A stretch of 22,918 nucleotides of DNA from JAMXLL01 sp035279875 (GTDB lineage Bacteria > Desulfobacterota > Binatia > Binatales > Binataceae). The stretch covers positions 1 through 22,918 of the forward strand of contig DATEGX010000037.1 in assembly GCA_035279875.1 (NCBI GenBank), given 5' to 3'. This document shows positions 1-7,273 of this stretch, piece after piece. How positions within the stretch are numbered: position 1 is the first letter of the stretch; every line of letters begins with the position of its first letter. Under the pieces are notes generated by a model, which saw nothing but the letters and a program-made list of their open reading frames with translations, did no database searches and was not told the DNA's origin. The position numbers and the translations under genes are program-made.

Positions 1-2
1 GG

Positions 3-1004
3 CGCGGCGTGATTGAGCGCACGATCGTGCTGCCCGGTGATTTGGTGGGCTATTACGAATCTGCCCTCTATTCGAAAGTCACCGGCTATCTCAAGTCGAT
101 CTCGGTCGATAAAGGCGACTGGGTAAAGGCTGGACAGGTGCTTGCGGTTATCGAAGTGCCGGAACTCGATGAGCAACTCACGCGCGCGCGGGCCAGCCTC
201 GAAATTGACCGGCTGACCTATCAGAGGCTGCAAGGCGTATGGAAAAGCGACTCGCGATTGGTCGCGCGGCAGGACGTAGACATCGCGTACAGCAAGTATC
301 TGGAGGCTAAAGCCCGGGTCGACGAACTGCTCGCGATGGTGAGCTACACCCACATCGTCGCGCCCTTCGACGGCGTGATCACCGCGCGCTTCGTTGATCC
401 TGGCGCGTTGATCCGCGCCGGCGGAGAGCAGAGCACCGATGGATCGATGCAGGGGCAAGCGCGGCAGGGCGGCGCGGCTGCACCGGTGGTCAGCCTGGCG
501 CGGCTCGACAAACTGCGAATCTACGTTTATGTGCCGCAGCGGGAGGTTGATTCGGTGCGCGTCGGTATGCCCGCCAGTGTTACCGTTCAAGGCTTCGACG
601 GGGCCAGCTTTTCCGGCAGGGTGGTGCGCTATGCTCATTCGCTCGACCTTTTCACCCGCATCATGCTGACCGAGGTCGACCTCGGGAATCCCGGGGGCAA
701 GCTCTATCCGGGCATGTACGCCAACGTAACGCTGGTCCTGAAGCGCGACGCGAACGCCTTACACCTGCCCGATTCGGCCCTCGGCGGAGACACTTCGCAT
801 TCGGTCTTCGTCGTGAGCGATGGACGGCTGCGCGAGATCCCGGTCACCACCGGTATCAACGACGGACGCGTCGTCGAGATTACGTCCGGTCTGACCGGCA
901 AGGAGTTGGTCGTACGCAACTACAACGCCAGCCTGCAGCCTGGCGAGCAGGTTACCCCAGACATGATCACCATGAGTGAGACTCCTGTCGCGCCCACAAG
1001 CTAG
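3..1004 (+). CDS. RND efflux periplasmic adaptor (HlyD/MFP family), 5' end missing
   Basis: Membrane-fusion subunit of a tripartite RND efflux pump, bridging an inner-membrane transporter and an outer-membrane channel in the periplasm. The reading frame is open from base 3 and the first available GTG (base 9) falls just before the lipoyl/barrel-sandwich half-motif, so the true start with its signal peptide or membrane anchor lies upstream of the window. Visible in order: first lipoyl half (SKVTGYLKSISVDKGDWVKAG), a helical hairpin rich in Leu/Arg/Glu, second lipoyl half (THIVAPFDGVITARFVDPGA), then beta-barrel and membrane-proximal segments ending in PGEQV near the C terminus. This order is typical of AcrA/MdtA-like adaptors. 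The pump gene is presumably upstream. The substrate cannot be predicted. Family assignment is confident; completeness is not. Confidence 0.9.
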   Translation, partial: RGVIERTIVLPGDLVGYYESALYSKVTGYLKSISVDKGDWVKAGQVLAVIEVPELDEQLTRARASLEIDRLTYQRLQGVWKSDSRLVARQDVDIAYSKYLEAKARVDELLAMVSYTHIVAPFDGVITARFVDPGALIRAGGEQSTDGSMQGQARQGGAAAPVVSLARLDKLRIYVYVPQREVDSVRVGMPASVTVQGFDGASFSGRVVRYAHSLDLFTRIMLTEVDLGNPGGKLYPGMYANVTLVLKRDANALHLPDSALGGDTSHSVFVVSDGRLREIPVTTGINDGRVVEITSGLTGKELVVRNYNASLQPGEQVTPDMITMSETPVAPTS

Positions 1005-1063
1005 CCTGATCACTAGCTGTTACCGCCGCCAATTATCCGCTTTTGACACGGAGCCGTCCGACC

Positions 1064-1417
1064 ATGACATACCGCTGTGTTGCTCTCGCAACCTGGATAA
1101 CGTTTGCCTTGACGCTGGGATTGTCGGGGCAGTCCGCTCTTGCCGGCGCCGCACCGGTGGCCCAGACCAACGCGCAAACTGCCTCGGCGCCAGCAATTGT
1201 TGGAAACTCGCCGACAGGATCGGGCTCCAATGCCGTTACGACATCAGCGGTCGATCAGTTTGCGGTTCGAGGCAACGGCGCGGCGCCGGCTTTCCAGTTG
1301 CCGCTTCCTCACGGATCGCGGCTCTCGCTCCAGGGCGCCAGCAAACTTACTGTTTGTTGCAGCTCTCTGCTGGGCTCTTGTTATGACCTCACGCGCGAAG
1401 CAACGCGGTGTGGCTAA
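1064..1417 (+). CDS. Small secreted protein of unknown function
   Basis: Not recognised. The ATG at 1064 gives a 117-residue product whose first 28 residues form a clear Sec signal peptide: a basic start, a hydrophobic core (WITFALTLGL) and an Ala-X-Ala-type cleavage site (SALAG). The frame can also be read from a TTG at 1043, but the signal peptide supports 1064. The mature part is Ala/Ser/Thr/Gly-rich and low in complexity, with three cysteines clustered near the C terminus (VCCSSLLGSC). It lies 59 bases after the RND adaptor on the same strand and converges with the phosphatase-like gene. It may be an envelope partner of the pump, or the decayed N terminus of a longer exported protein, because the C-terminal third looks less protein-like. 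Expression is unproven. Confidence 0.45.
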   Translation: MTYRCVALATWITFALTLGLSGQSALAGAAPVAQTNAQTASAPAIVGNSPTGSGSNAVTTSAVDQFAVRGNGAAPAFQLPLPHGSRLSLQGASKLTVCCSSLLGSCYDLTREATRCG

Positions 1418-1474
1418 ATGATGTTGGGCTTGGCCAACGACGATATTAACTGTAACCTTCTCGATCGGCATTAG

Positions 1475-2446
1475 CTATTGACAGTAACCATAGTAAGTTG
1501 AGCTGGGTTCTGGAAGTCCCTCCGTAGCACAAATCTTCGCTTGTAGCATGTGAAGGTTGTCGAATGTTGATGGGAGGGTTTGCTCGCAATCTTTTGTCAG
1601 ATCTGTCGTTGCTGGCAGGTTGCCAGCATTTATATTTCCGCACCAGTAGCTCGTCTTATCATTTATAATGATAGGAGGCCCGACCAGCGTAGGAGGCGTG
1701 GCGCGTAGCGATCCTTTCTTGCACGCTTTCGTAATCTGAACATCGAAGCATTCAACATATTTGTTTCCGGGCGTCACCAGGTCAAAACCGTTAGTGCCGT
1801 TGAATTCAAAAACATAAGCCGCATTTCTCGGCGCTTTGCGGTCCTCGCATCCGCCTGAGGGGGGTAGTTTCGAACAACCCGGGATATCCACGGAAGTGTC
1901 GGCAATGGCTCGGCCGAGGACATTTAAACCCTGGCTTGACCAAAAGATAGCAGTTGAAAAGCCCTCGTCGGCGTGCGATATCAACTCGGCTCGCAAATCG
2001 GCTTGTGAGGCACTCGGCTTCGTGGTTGGTGGAGCTCCTGAAATTTTCAGATACTCATACAGGTATTTGCCAAGCGCCGTCCGCATCGCCGGTTCAGAGC
2101 CGGTGCAGGAGCCTCGTGCGGTGCACACCGCAATGGCTAGAGGCCGGCCTGTCTCAAATGGATTGTCTGTGCCCCGCGTTCCATTCGGGTTTTTGTTGTA
2201 CATTGAGTAAACATAACCCACAGGACAATAATCGTTGACCGCTCCGAAGCCGCCGGCGCCAAGCATGTTGATGTAAAGATCGGCGTGCTGGTGCCCGACC
2301 GCGGTGAGATTCGTTCCAAAATCTTCGGCATGGCGAAAGGCGTAGACGACCGGAGTACAGGTTTGCGCGGAGGCACTCGAAACAGACCAAAGCAGGCTGC
2401 CGCAGAAGAATAGCAGCGAATAAATCACGATATTCCTTATCTTCAC
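1475..2446 (-). CDS. Exported histidine-phosphatase-like protein, probably lacking the second catalytic His
   Basis: A 323-residue protein with an N-terminal signal peptide (cleavage near ASA|QT, residue 27). Residues 34-41 read VVYAFRHA, matching the RHG/RHA phosphohistidine motif of the histidine phosphatase superfamily, followed by the usual LTxxGxxxA helix (LTAVGHQHA) and a YS...GRPLA segment corresponding to the S-R-T-TA-PLA block. Where the family normally has GHSN-like residues with the second catalytic His, the sequence reads WSSQGLN (169-175), so activity may be lost or changed. The start is GTG, preceded by a strong purine-rich site (GGGAGGGAG) about 8 bases upstream. Base composition is visibly lower in GC than the neighbours, which may reflect transfer. 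Eleven or so cysteines suggest a disulfide-bonded secreted fold. The assignment rests on motifs only. Confidence 0.7.
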   Translation of the reverse strand: MKIRNIVIYSLLFFCGSLLWSVSSASAQTCTPVVYAFRHAEDFGTNLTAVGHQHADLYINMLGAGGFGAVNDYCPVGYVYSMYNKNPNGTRGTDNPFETGRPLAIAVCTARGSCTGSEPAMRTALGKYLYEYLKISGAPPTTKPSASQADLRAELISHADEGFSTAIFWSSQGLNVLGRAIADTSVDIPGCSKLPPSGGCEDRKAPRNAAYVFEFNGTNGFDLVTPGNKYVECFDVQITKACKKGSLRATPPTLVGPPIIINDKTSYWCGNINAGNLPATTDLTKDCEQTLPSTFDNLHMLQAKICATEGLPEPSSTYYGYCQ

Positions 2447-3065
2447 TTCGAGTCTCCCTCCCGTATCGATCGTCCAGATACTTTCATTGTCCTGAGCGCC
2501 GCGTAGCCAGCCGAGTAAACACGCCTTACCGTCTCCTGCGCCGATGCCCGACTTGGACAGTATTCGAGTGCCGCTCCAAGGTCAGCATGGTTCGGATATA
2601 TCACAATAACGCCGGTAGAGGCGTCCCCAAATGCGGTGCGGCCACGTAGGATGTCTTGGCCTTAGCCGGTAATTGCATGATCTTCGGAAATTTCCTTATT
2701 GTGCGCCCGGCATAGCGCATGACTCGAGGTGAAATTCCACGCGCTTGCGGAGCATCGGGGCGACTTTCCGCGGCCTCCCCCGGGGACTGGTCTCCCTGAT
2801 GCCTACGCCAAGGTCCAGCGACGCGCCGTTCATCCAACAACGCGCCGGGGTCCCCGGCCGCGCGTTCTCCTTGGTGACTCCGCCTGGTGGGAATCCACGG
2901 CACGCAGACCCGCTCTGTGGATATGTGGATTCGCGTGGGTCCGGTCCGATGCAAACCAATGGCGCCTGTGGAGCCAGGGGAGTAGCACTAAAGCTCCGGC
3001 TAGACAGCACACTCGGGCGCGCGGTGATATGACGCGGGTGCTATGATCGGATCGGTGATGGAATA
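2447..3065. other. 620-base gap without a supported gene; stem-loop rich
   Basis: No open frame here looks like protein: the candidates are Arg/Pro-rich, overlap one another in several frames and have no signal or domain. The right half (about 2700-3000) is very GC-rich and contains potential hairpins, including an 8-base inverted repeat (2891-2898 with 2935-2942, GAATCCAC/GTGGATTC) that encloses a second small stem (CAGA...TCTG, 2905-2917). I see no tRNA, tmRNA, SRP or RNase P signature. It may hold the phosphatase gene's promoter on the left and an unannotated RNA or decayed sequence on the right. Confidence 0.4.
3039..3047 (+). promoter_or_regulatory. Extended -10 promoter before thyX
   Basis: TGCTATGAT fits the extended -10 consensus (TGnTATAAT) with one mismatch in the hexamer. 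No -35 is visible at the expected spacing, which is normal for extended -10 promoters. Transcription would start near 3054, leaving only about 12 bases before the GTG at 3066, a very short leader. This could drive the whole thyX run. Prediction from sequence only. Confidence 0.4.
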
Positions 3066-3896
3066 GTGGCCAAGACTGCGGCGACAATGCAGGTCAAGCT
3101 GATCGACTACGCGCGGGCTCCGCTCGAAAAGCTCTACGCGGCCTTCCGCACCTGCTACTCGGCCGACACCCCGATCGAGATCTGGGAAAAGATCGAAGCC
3201 GAGAAGATCAGCCGCGAACGAATTCGCGAGTTTATCGGCGAGCGGCTGAAGACCGGCCACGCCTCGCCCCTGGAACAGGTGGTGTTCTGGTTCGCGATCG
3301 CCGGAGTCTCGCGCTCGCTATCGCATCAGTTCGTCCGCCATCGCATCGGTATCAGCTTCGAGCAGCAGAGCCAGCGCTACGTCAAATTCAAGCAGAATCG
3401 GCTGGCTTACGTGATGCCGGAATCGTGGACGCGGGCGCGATTGGACGAACAATTCGCCGAACTTCTGGCGAAAACTTCAGAGCTTTACGCCCGCGCCCTC
3501 GAGGCCGGAATCCCCGCCGAAGACGCCCGCTTCATCCTGCCCAACGCCGCGCCGACCAACTTTCACGTCATGGTCAACTTCGCCGAGATGCTGCATATCT
3601 GCGACCTGCGTCTGTGCGTGCGCGCGCAATGGGAAATCCGCCGGATGGTCGCGCTGATGCGCGCCGAGATAAAGCGGGTGCTGCCGGAAATCGCGGTTTT
3701 TCTGCAGCCGAAATGCGGCGAAAATCGGATGGGCTACTGCGACGAGTCGCTGGAAGACTACCAGAAATGCCCGCTTAGCCGCGTCCGGCCGCATAAATCG
3801 TCGTTATTCGAACTTTACGAACGTTACGGCAGCAGAAAAGCGCAGGCCCTTACCGAAAAGGAATTCCGGGCAGTCGAAGAACTCGAACAGCTATAG
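3066..3896 (+). CDS. thyX: Flavin-dependent thymidylate synthase ThyX
   Basis: ThyX methylates dUMP to dTMP using methylene-tetrahydrofolate and FAD/NADPH, replacing ThyA. The signature lies at residues 91-105: RHRIGISFEQQSQRY. Between RHR and the conserved Ser there are eight residues rather than the seven of the textbook RHRx7S motif. The downstream AQWEIRRM block carries the expected substrate-contact region, and NAAPTNFHVMVNFAEM fits the family's central helices. The C terminus extends past the usual core with three cysteines (KCGENRMGYC, then KCP), which may bind metal. The 276-residue length is slightly long for the family. GTG at 3066 is used because no other in-frame start lies upstream before a stop; an ATG at 3087 (MQVKLIDYA) is a real alternative. 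First gene of a compact plus-strand run. Confidence 0.95.
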   Translation: MAKTAATMQVKLIDYARAPLEKLYAAFRTCYSADTPIEIWEKIEAEKISRERIREFIGERLKTGHASPLEQVVFWFAIAGVSRSLSHQFVRHRIGISFEQQSQRYVKFKQNRLAYVMPESWTRARLDEQFAELLAKTSELYARALEAGIPAEDARFILPNAAPTNFHVMVNFAEMLHICDLRLCVRAQWEIRRMVALMRAEIKRVLPEIAVFLQPKCGENRMGYCDESLEDYQKCPLSRVRPHKSSLFELYERYGSRKAQALTEKEFRAVEELEQL

Positions 3897-3974
3897 CTGA
3901 TTTCCTTTCAATTTGGGTCGAGCGTTCCTATTATCCTGATTCCCGATGAATCATCTGCCAGGACCGTTAGGATA

Positions 3975-4220
3975 GTGGGACTGATTGAATCAACTTTTCC
4001 CGGCGCTATAGGCCATAAACTGATCGACCCCTGCGGATGCTGCCGGCGCGAGGAGGGGGTCTTTTGCGTGCCTTGGCCGGATATCCCGGTCGAAGAATTG
4101 TTCCTGGTATGCGGCCGCTGCCTGTGGCGAAAATTTCACGAAGTTCCGAAGGGTCGAATCCGGCGCGCGCTGCTCAGAAAGGTCTTTGCCCATCGGATTT
4201 TCGGCTCTTCGAGCAGTTGA
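3975..4220 (+). CDS. Small cysteine-rich (putative zinc-binding) protein
   Basis: Not recognised. The 81-residue product starts at GTG 3975 and has six cysteines: C20, C22 and C23 (PCGCC), C31, C46 and C49 (VCGRC). Two CxxC-like knuckles separated by about 25 residues are what a small zinc ribbon would show. The C terminus is basic (RIRRALLRK), compatible with nucleic-acid binding. It sits 78 bases after thyX and 24 bases before the uracil-DNA glycosylase on the same strand, so it is probably co-transcribed with them. No signal peptide or membrane segment. It could be an adaptor for the repair enzyme, but that is inference from position alone. The tight packing and Cys pattern make it more likely real than chance. 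Confidence 0.5.
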   Translation: MGLIESTFPGAIGHKLIDPCGCCRREEGVFCVPWPDIPVEELFLVCGRCLWRKFHEVPKGRIRRALLRKVFAHRIFGSSSS

Positions 4221-4244
4221 AGCCTGCTGGATAGTCTCCTTCCA

Positions 4245-4877
4245 ATGGGCACCGCGGCAATCTTTGACGATGCCGACTTTGACCTGACCGTTCGCGACGC
4301 CGAAATCTCGCTGGCCCGATTCCGAGCCCAAATCCAGACCTGCCGCCGCTGTGATGCGCTGGTTAGTTGCCGCTCACGCGTGGTTCCCGGCGATGGAGCG
4401 GTGCCGGCCGAGGTTGCATTCGTCGGGATCGCGCCCGGGCGGCTTGGCGGCGATCGCACCGGGATTCCCTTCAGTGGCGACCGGTCCGGCACGCTACTGC
4501 GCCGAATGATCGGTAGAACGCAGTTAGGCCGGGTTTTCATAACCAACCTGGTGCGATGCAATCCGCGCGACGCGGGCGGACGCAACCGCGACCCCACCAG
4601 CGAAGAAATCACGAATTGCAGGGCTCATCTGGCAGCCGAGTTCGCGATCGTACGGCCGCGCATCGTCGCCTGCCTCGGCCGAATCGCATGGGATGAATTG
4701 GCCGGGCGAACGGCGTCTTTTGCGCCCAAACAGGCAAAGCCGATCGCCGTCGGCGGCATGTTGCTATACCCGCTCTACCATCCAGCGTTCGTCAATCGCG
4801 GAGCCTACCCGCTGGAGGCATACTCGCGTGATTTTGCGCGTCTGGGCCGCCTCGCACGCAAGCTCGCGATTGACTGA
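4245..4877 (+). CDS. Uracil-DNA glycosylase superfamily protein (Fe-S, family 4/5-like)
   Basis: Removes uracil (from dUTP incorporation or cytosine deamination) from DNA to start base-excision repair. Residues 61-82 carry motif A in the form GIAPGRLGGDRTGIPFSGD, and YHPAF near residue 178 is the C-terminal active-site loop. Cysteines at 33, 36, 105 and 125 (CRRC, VRCNP, TNCRAHL) match the four [4Fe-4S] ligands of family 4/5 enzymes. The VFITNLVRCNPRD block and LGRIAWDEL fit the central core. Length (210 residues) is normal. The Glu that often follows the first Gly of motif A is Ile here, so exact family and substrate preference are uncertain. ATG 4245 precedes the first domain by about 30 residues. 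It lies between the Cys-rich protein and the MoxR ATPase; the pairing with thyX fits uracil control in DNA. Confidence 0.88.
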   Translation: MGTAAIFDDADFDLTVRDAEISLARFRAQIQTCRRCDALVSCRSRVVPGDGAVPAEVAFVGIAPGRLGGDRTGIPFSGDRSGTLLRRMIGRTQLGRVFITNLVRCNPRDAGGRNRDPTSEEITNCRAHLAAEFAIVRPRIVACLGRIAWDELAGRTASFAPKQAKPIAVGGMLLYPLYHPAFVNRGAYPLEAYSRDFARLGRLARKLAID

Positions 4878-4907
4878 GCCCGGCGGAAGCCGCAATTTCG
4901 AGTAATC

Positions 4908-5780
4908 GTGCAGATTACCGCCGAAGCCGTCGCCGAAGGGCTCCGCCACGGGCGATATATCACCAACGAGCGGGTCGAAACGGCGATTTTCCTTGCGCTG
5001 GCGCTGGAAAAGCCGCTGCTTATCGAGGGGCCCGCCGGCGCCGGCAAGACCGAGGTCGCCAAGGTACTGGCGGAGATGCTCACGACCGAACTTATCCGAC
5101 TCCAATGCTACGAAGGGCTGGACGAGGCCCGCGCCCTCTACGAATGGAACTACCAGAAGCAGCTTTTACGATTGCAAGCCGACGAGCATCAGCAACTGCG
5201 CTGGGAAGAGATGTCGGAGCACCTGTTTTCGCGCGAATACCTGCTCGAACGGCCGTTGCTCAAGGCGATTTCGGCGCGGCGCAAGGTGGTCCTGCTAATC
5301 GACGAAATCGACAAGGCCGACGAGGAATTCGAGGCTTTTTTGCTCGAACTGCTCTCGGATTTTCAGGTTAGCGTCCCTGAGCTTGGGACCATGCGCGCGA
5401 TCGAGCGACCGGTCGTGGTCCTGACCTCGAATCGCGCACGCGAACTGTCCGAGGCGCTGCGCCGCCGATGCCTCCACCTGTTCATCGATTTCCCGGGGAT
5501 CGAGCAAGAGCGGCGAATTATCGAGCTCAAGGTGCCGGGGCTCGATAATCGCCTGGCCGCCGAGGCCGCCCGGCTGGTTAACGCGCTGCGCAAGCTCGAT
5601 CTGAAAAAACCGCCATCGATCGCCGAGACGCTCGATTGGGCGCGAGCGCTGGTGCGGCTCGGGGTAAAAGAACTTGCCAGCCCGGCAATCCGCTCGACGC
5701 TCGGCGTGCTGCTCAAGCATGAGGACGACCGCGTCCGCGCAGAAGCCAAACTCGGCGGCCTGGCTGCTCGCTCGCGTTGA
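4908..5780 (+). CDS. MoxR-family AAA+ ATPase (CoxD-like)
   Basis: A chaperone-like ATPase that, with a VWA partner, helps insert cofactors or remodel protein complexes. Walker A is GPAGAGKT (41-48), Walker B is VVLLIDEID (127-134), sensor 1 is the Asn in VLTSNRARELS (175), and an arginine cluster in LRRRC (185-188) supplies the finger. The 290-residue length fits the MoxR/CoxD subgroup. GTG 4908 is the start; 30 bases separate it from the glycosylase stop. The next gene encodes a VWA protein with a CoxE-like layout, the usual partner. No carbon monoxide dehydrogenase genes or other obvious client are in the window, so the substrate complex is unknown. Confidence 0.92.
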   Translation: MQITAEAVAEGLRHGRYITNERVETAIFLALALEKPLLIEGPAGAGKTEVAKVLAEMLTTELIRLQCYEGLDEARALYEWNYQKQLLRLQADEHQQLRWEEMSEHLFSREYLLERPLLKAISARRKVVLLIDEIDKADEEFEAFLLELLSDFQVSVPELGTMRAIERPVVVLTSNRARELSEALRRRCLHLFIDFPGIEQERRIIELKVPGLDNRLAAEAARLVNALRKLDLKKPPSIAETLDWARALVRLGVKELASPAIRSTLGVLLKHEDDRVRAEAKLGGLAARSR

Positions 5781-5823
5781 GCACCCACGCGCGCCGTATT
5801 TTCCTCCTTGCGGTCCTCGCACG

Positions 5824-7155
5824 ATGCCAACGGCCCTGAAAGACCTGTTGCTCGGCTTTATCGGCGAATTGCGTTCGAACGGGGTCCGAATTTCGGTAAG
5901 TGAGTCGTTGGACGCGATGAATGCGGTGGTAGCCGCATCATTGCGCCGCTCGAGGATGCGCGAGGCGCTGCGGGCGTCACTTATCAAGGACGAAACCGAC
6001 AATGTGGTCTTTGACGAGACTTTCAACCGTTGTTTTGGATTGGAACATCCTGGAGGAGCGCCGCATGCCGGCCAAGGTGCGCGAATTGGTGTGAGCGGTG
6101 GCGGTGGAGGCAGCGGCGCGGGAACGTCAGTACCGCAACCGTCCGTCGCGACGCCCGAGAGTGAAGAGGGAAGCGGCGAGCCGCCTTCTCCAAACCGCGC
6201 AGAAGACTTCACCGCCGGCGGGACCATTACGCCAAAGCGACCCAAAGCGACCGAAGCGGATGACGATCCCGAAACGCAGAGCAGCGAATCAAGCGAAGAT
6301 GCCGGCGAAGGCGCTCCCGAGGCCGCTGCCCCGGATAGTCCCCACCCGAGCGATATCAACGAGCCAACGGTCGCCTCAGTGCCAGGGTCCGCGACAAAGG
6401 ATGAGGCTCCGGGGTCTGTCCGGGGCCTCGGCGACGCAGCACGTATACAAGAGCTACTTCAGCTCCCGTTTGCATCATATACTGATTTAGAGTACGAACG
6501 TGCGCGCGACGTGCTCGCGCTGCTCAAGCGTCGCCTGCGGCTCCGCCTCGGACGCCGGATGCGTTCGGCGGCGCGCGGCCGAATCGACTTTCGCCGGACC
6601 ATCCGCGCCTCGATTCAACGGGGTGGTTCGTTTGGCGATTTGCGTTTCAGAGCGCGACGGCCTCGGCATATCGATTTGCTAGTGCTGACCGACATTTCCG
6701 GGTCGGTGCGCTACGCCTCCAGACTGATGCTCGAGATGGTCGCTGGCGCACGTCCATGCTTCCATAGAGTCGCAACGTTCGTCTATATTGACGCCTTGGC
6801 CGAGGCCGGGTTCGAGCAGGGTCATCTGGTCATGAGCCCGCTGCTCGATGATTATGCGCGCTCGGATTTCGGCCGGGTTTTGGACGAATTGCTCAGGAAA
6901 CACGCCGAGACGCTCACTCGCGCGACGGTGCTCGTGATTATGGGCGACGGGCGCAACAATCGCCGCCCGGCCCGCGCCGATTCGCTGAGGGAAATAAGCC
7001 GTCGGGTGCGCGCGGTAATCTGGCTCAACCCGGAACCGATCGAGCGCTGGGGAAGTGGCGATAGCGCTATTCGGCAATACGAGCGAGAGGTGGACGCACT
7101 CCTCTACTGTGCTAATCTACGCGCGCTCGAATCAGCCATAGTCAAGATAGTTTGA
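5824..7155 (+). CDS. VWA domain protein (CoxE-like), partner of the MoxR ATPase
   Basis: A 443-residue protein starting at ATG 5824, where homology-like sequence begins (PTALKDLLLGFIGELR); upstream in-frame codons overlap the MoxR gene and look like a shadow. Order: an N-terminal helical domain (1-72), a low-complexity acidic linker rich in Gly/Ser/Pro/Glu (about 75-205), a basic segment (FRRTIRASIQRGG), then a VWA domain from about 280. The MIDAS metal site is visible as DISGS (290-294) with GDGRNN (374-379). VWA proteins of this type recruit MoxR ATPases to their clients. The 43-base spacing supports co-transcription. Annotated in some genomes as a CoxE-like protein; the function here is inferred from the pair. 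Confidence 0.9.
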   Translation: MPTALKDLLLGFIGELRSNGVRISVSESLDAMNAVVAASLRRSRMREALRASLIKDETDNVVFDETFNRCFGLEHPGGAPHAGQGARIGVSGGGGGSGAGTSVPQPSVATPESEEGSGEPPSPNRAEDFTAGGTITPKRPKATEADDDPETQSSESSEDAGEGAPEAAAPDSPHPSDINEPTVASVPGSATKDEAPGSVRGLGDAARIQELLQLPFASYTDLEYERARDVLALLKRRLRLRLGRRMRSAARGRIDFRRTIRASIQRGGSFGDLRFRARRPRHIDLLVLTDISGSVRYASRLMLEMVAGARPCFHRVATFVYIDALAEAGFEQGHLVMSPLLDDYARSDFGRVLDELLRKHAETLTRATVLVIMGDGRNNRRPARADSLREISRRVRAVIWLNPEPIERWGSGDSAIRQYEREVDALLYCANLRALESAIVKIV

Positions 7156-7210
7156 GTTTAGGGCTTCAGCGGTGTCTTTCGGGGAAAATGCGCATTGTTG
7201 ACGACAAAGT

Positions 7211-7239
7211 TTGACAGAAATCCGCCAAAACGCCATAAA
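7211..7239 (+). promoter_or_regulatory. Sigma-70-type promoter before the FecR gene
   Basis: A perfect TTGACA (7211-7216) is followed by a 17-base spacer and CATAAA (7234-7239, 4 of 6 to TATAAT). The start site would lie near 7246, about 28 bases before the GTG at 7274. The segment is locally AT-rich compared with the rest of the window. This places the FecR/CHASE2 pair under its own control, separate from the thyX run. Confidence 0.55.
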
Positions 7240-7273
7240 AGCTAAGCCAGCGTAAAAAATTCGGAGCAACTTA

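Noticed and set aside
2601..3010. Overlapping minus-strand frames of 104-117 residues in the gap before thyX
   Set aside because: Arg/Pro-rich, overlap each other in different frames, no domain, signal or ribosome site; typical of GC-rich non-coding DNA.
5674..5823. Upstream extension of the VWA protein overlapping the MoxR gene
   Set aside because: The extra 50 residues are Arg/Ser/Ala-rich shadow of MoxR; ATG 5824 begins the family-like sequence.
5295..6359. Long minus-strand frame opposite the MoxR/VWA genes
   Set aside because: Its length comes from GC-rich antisense of two well-supported genes; composition is Ser/Pro/Arg-rich without domains.
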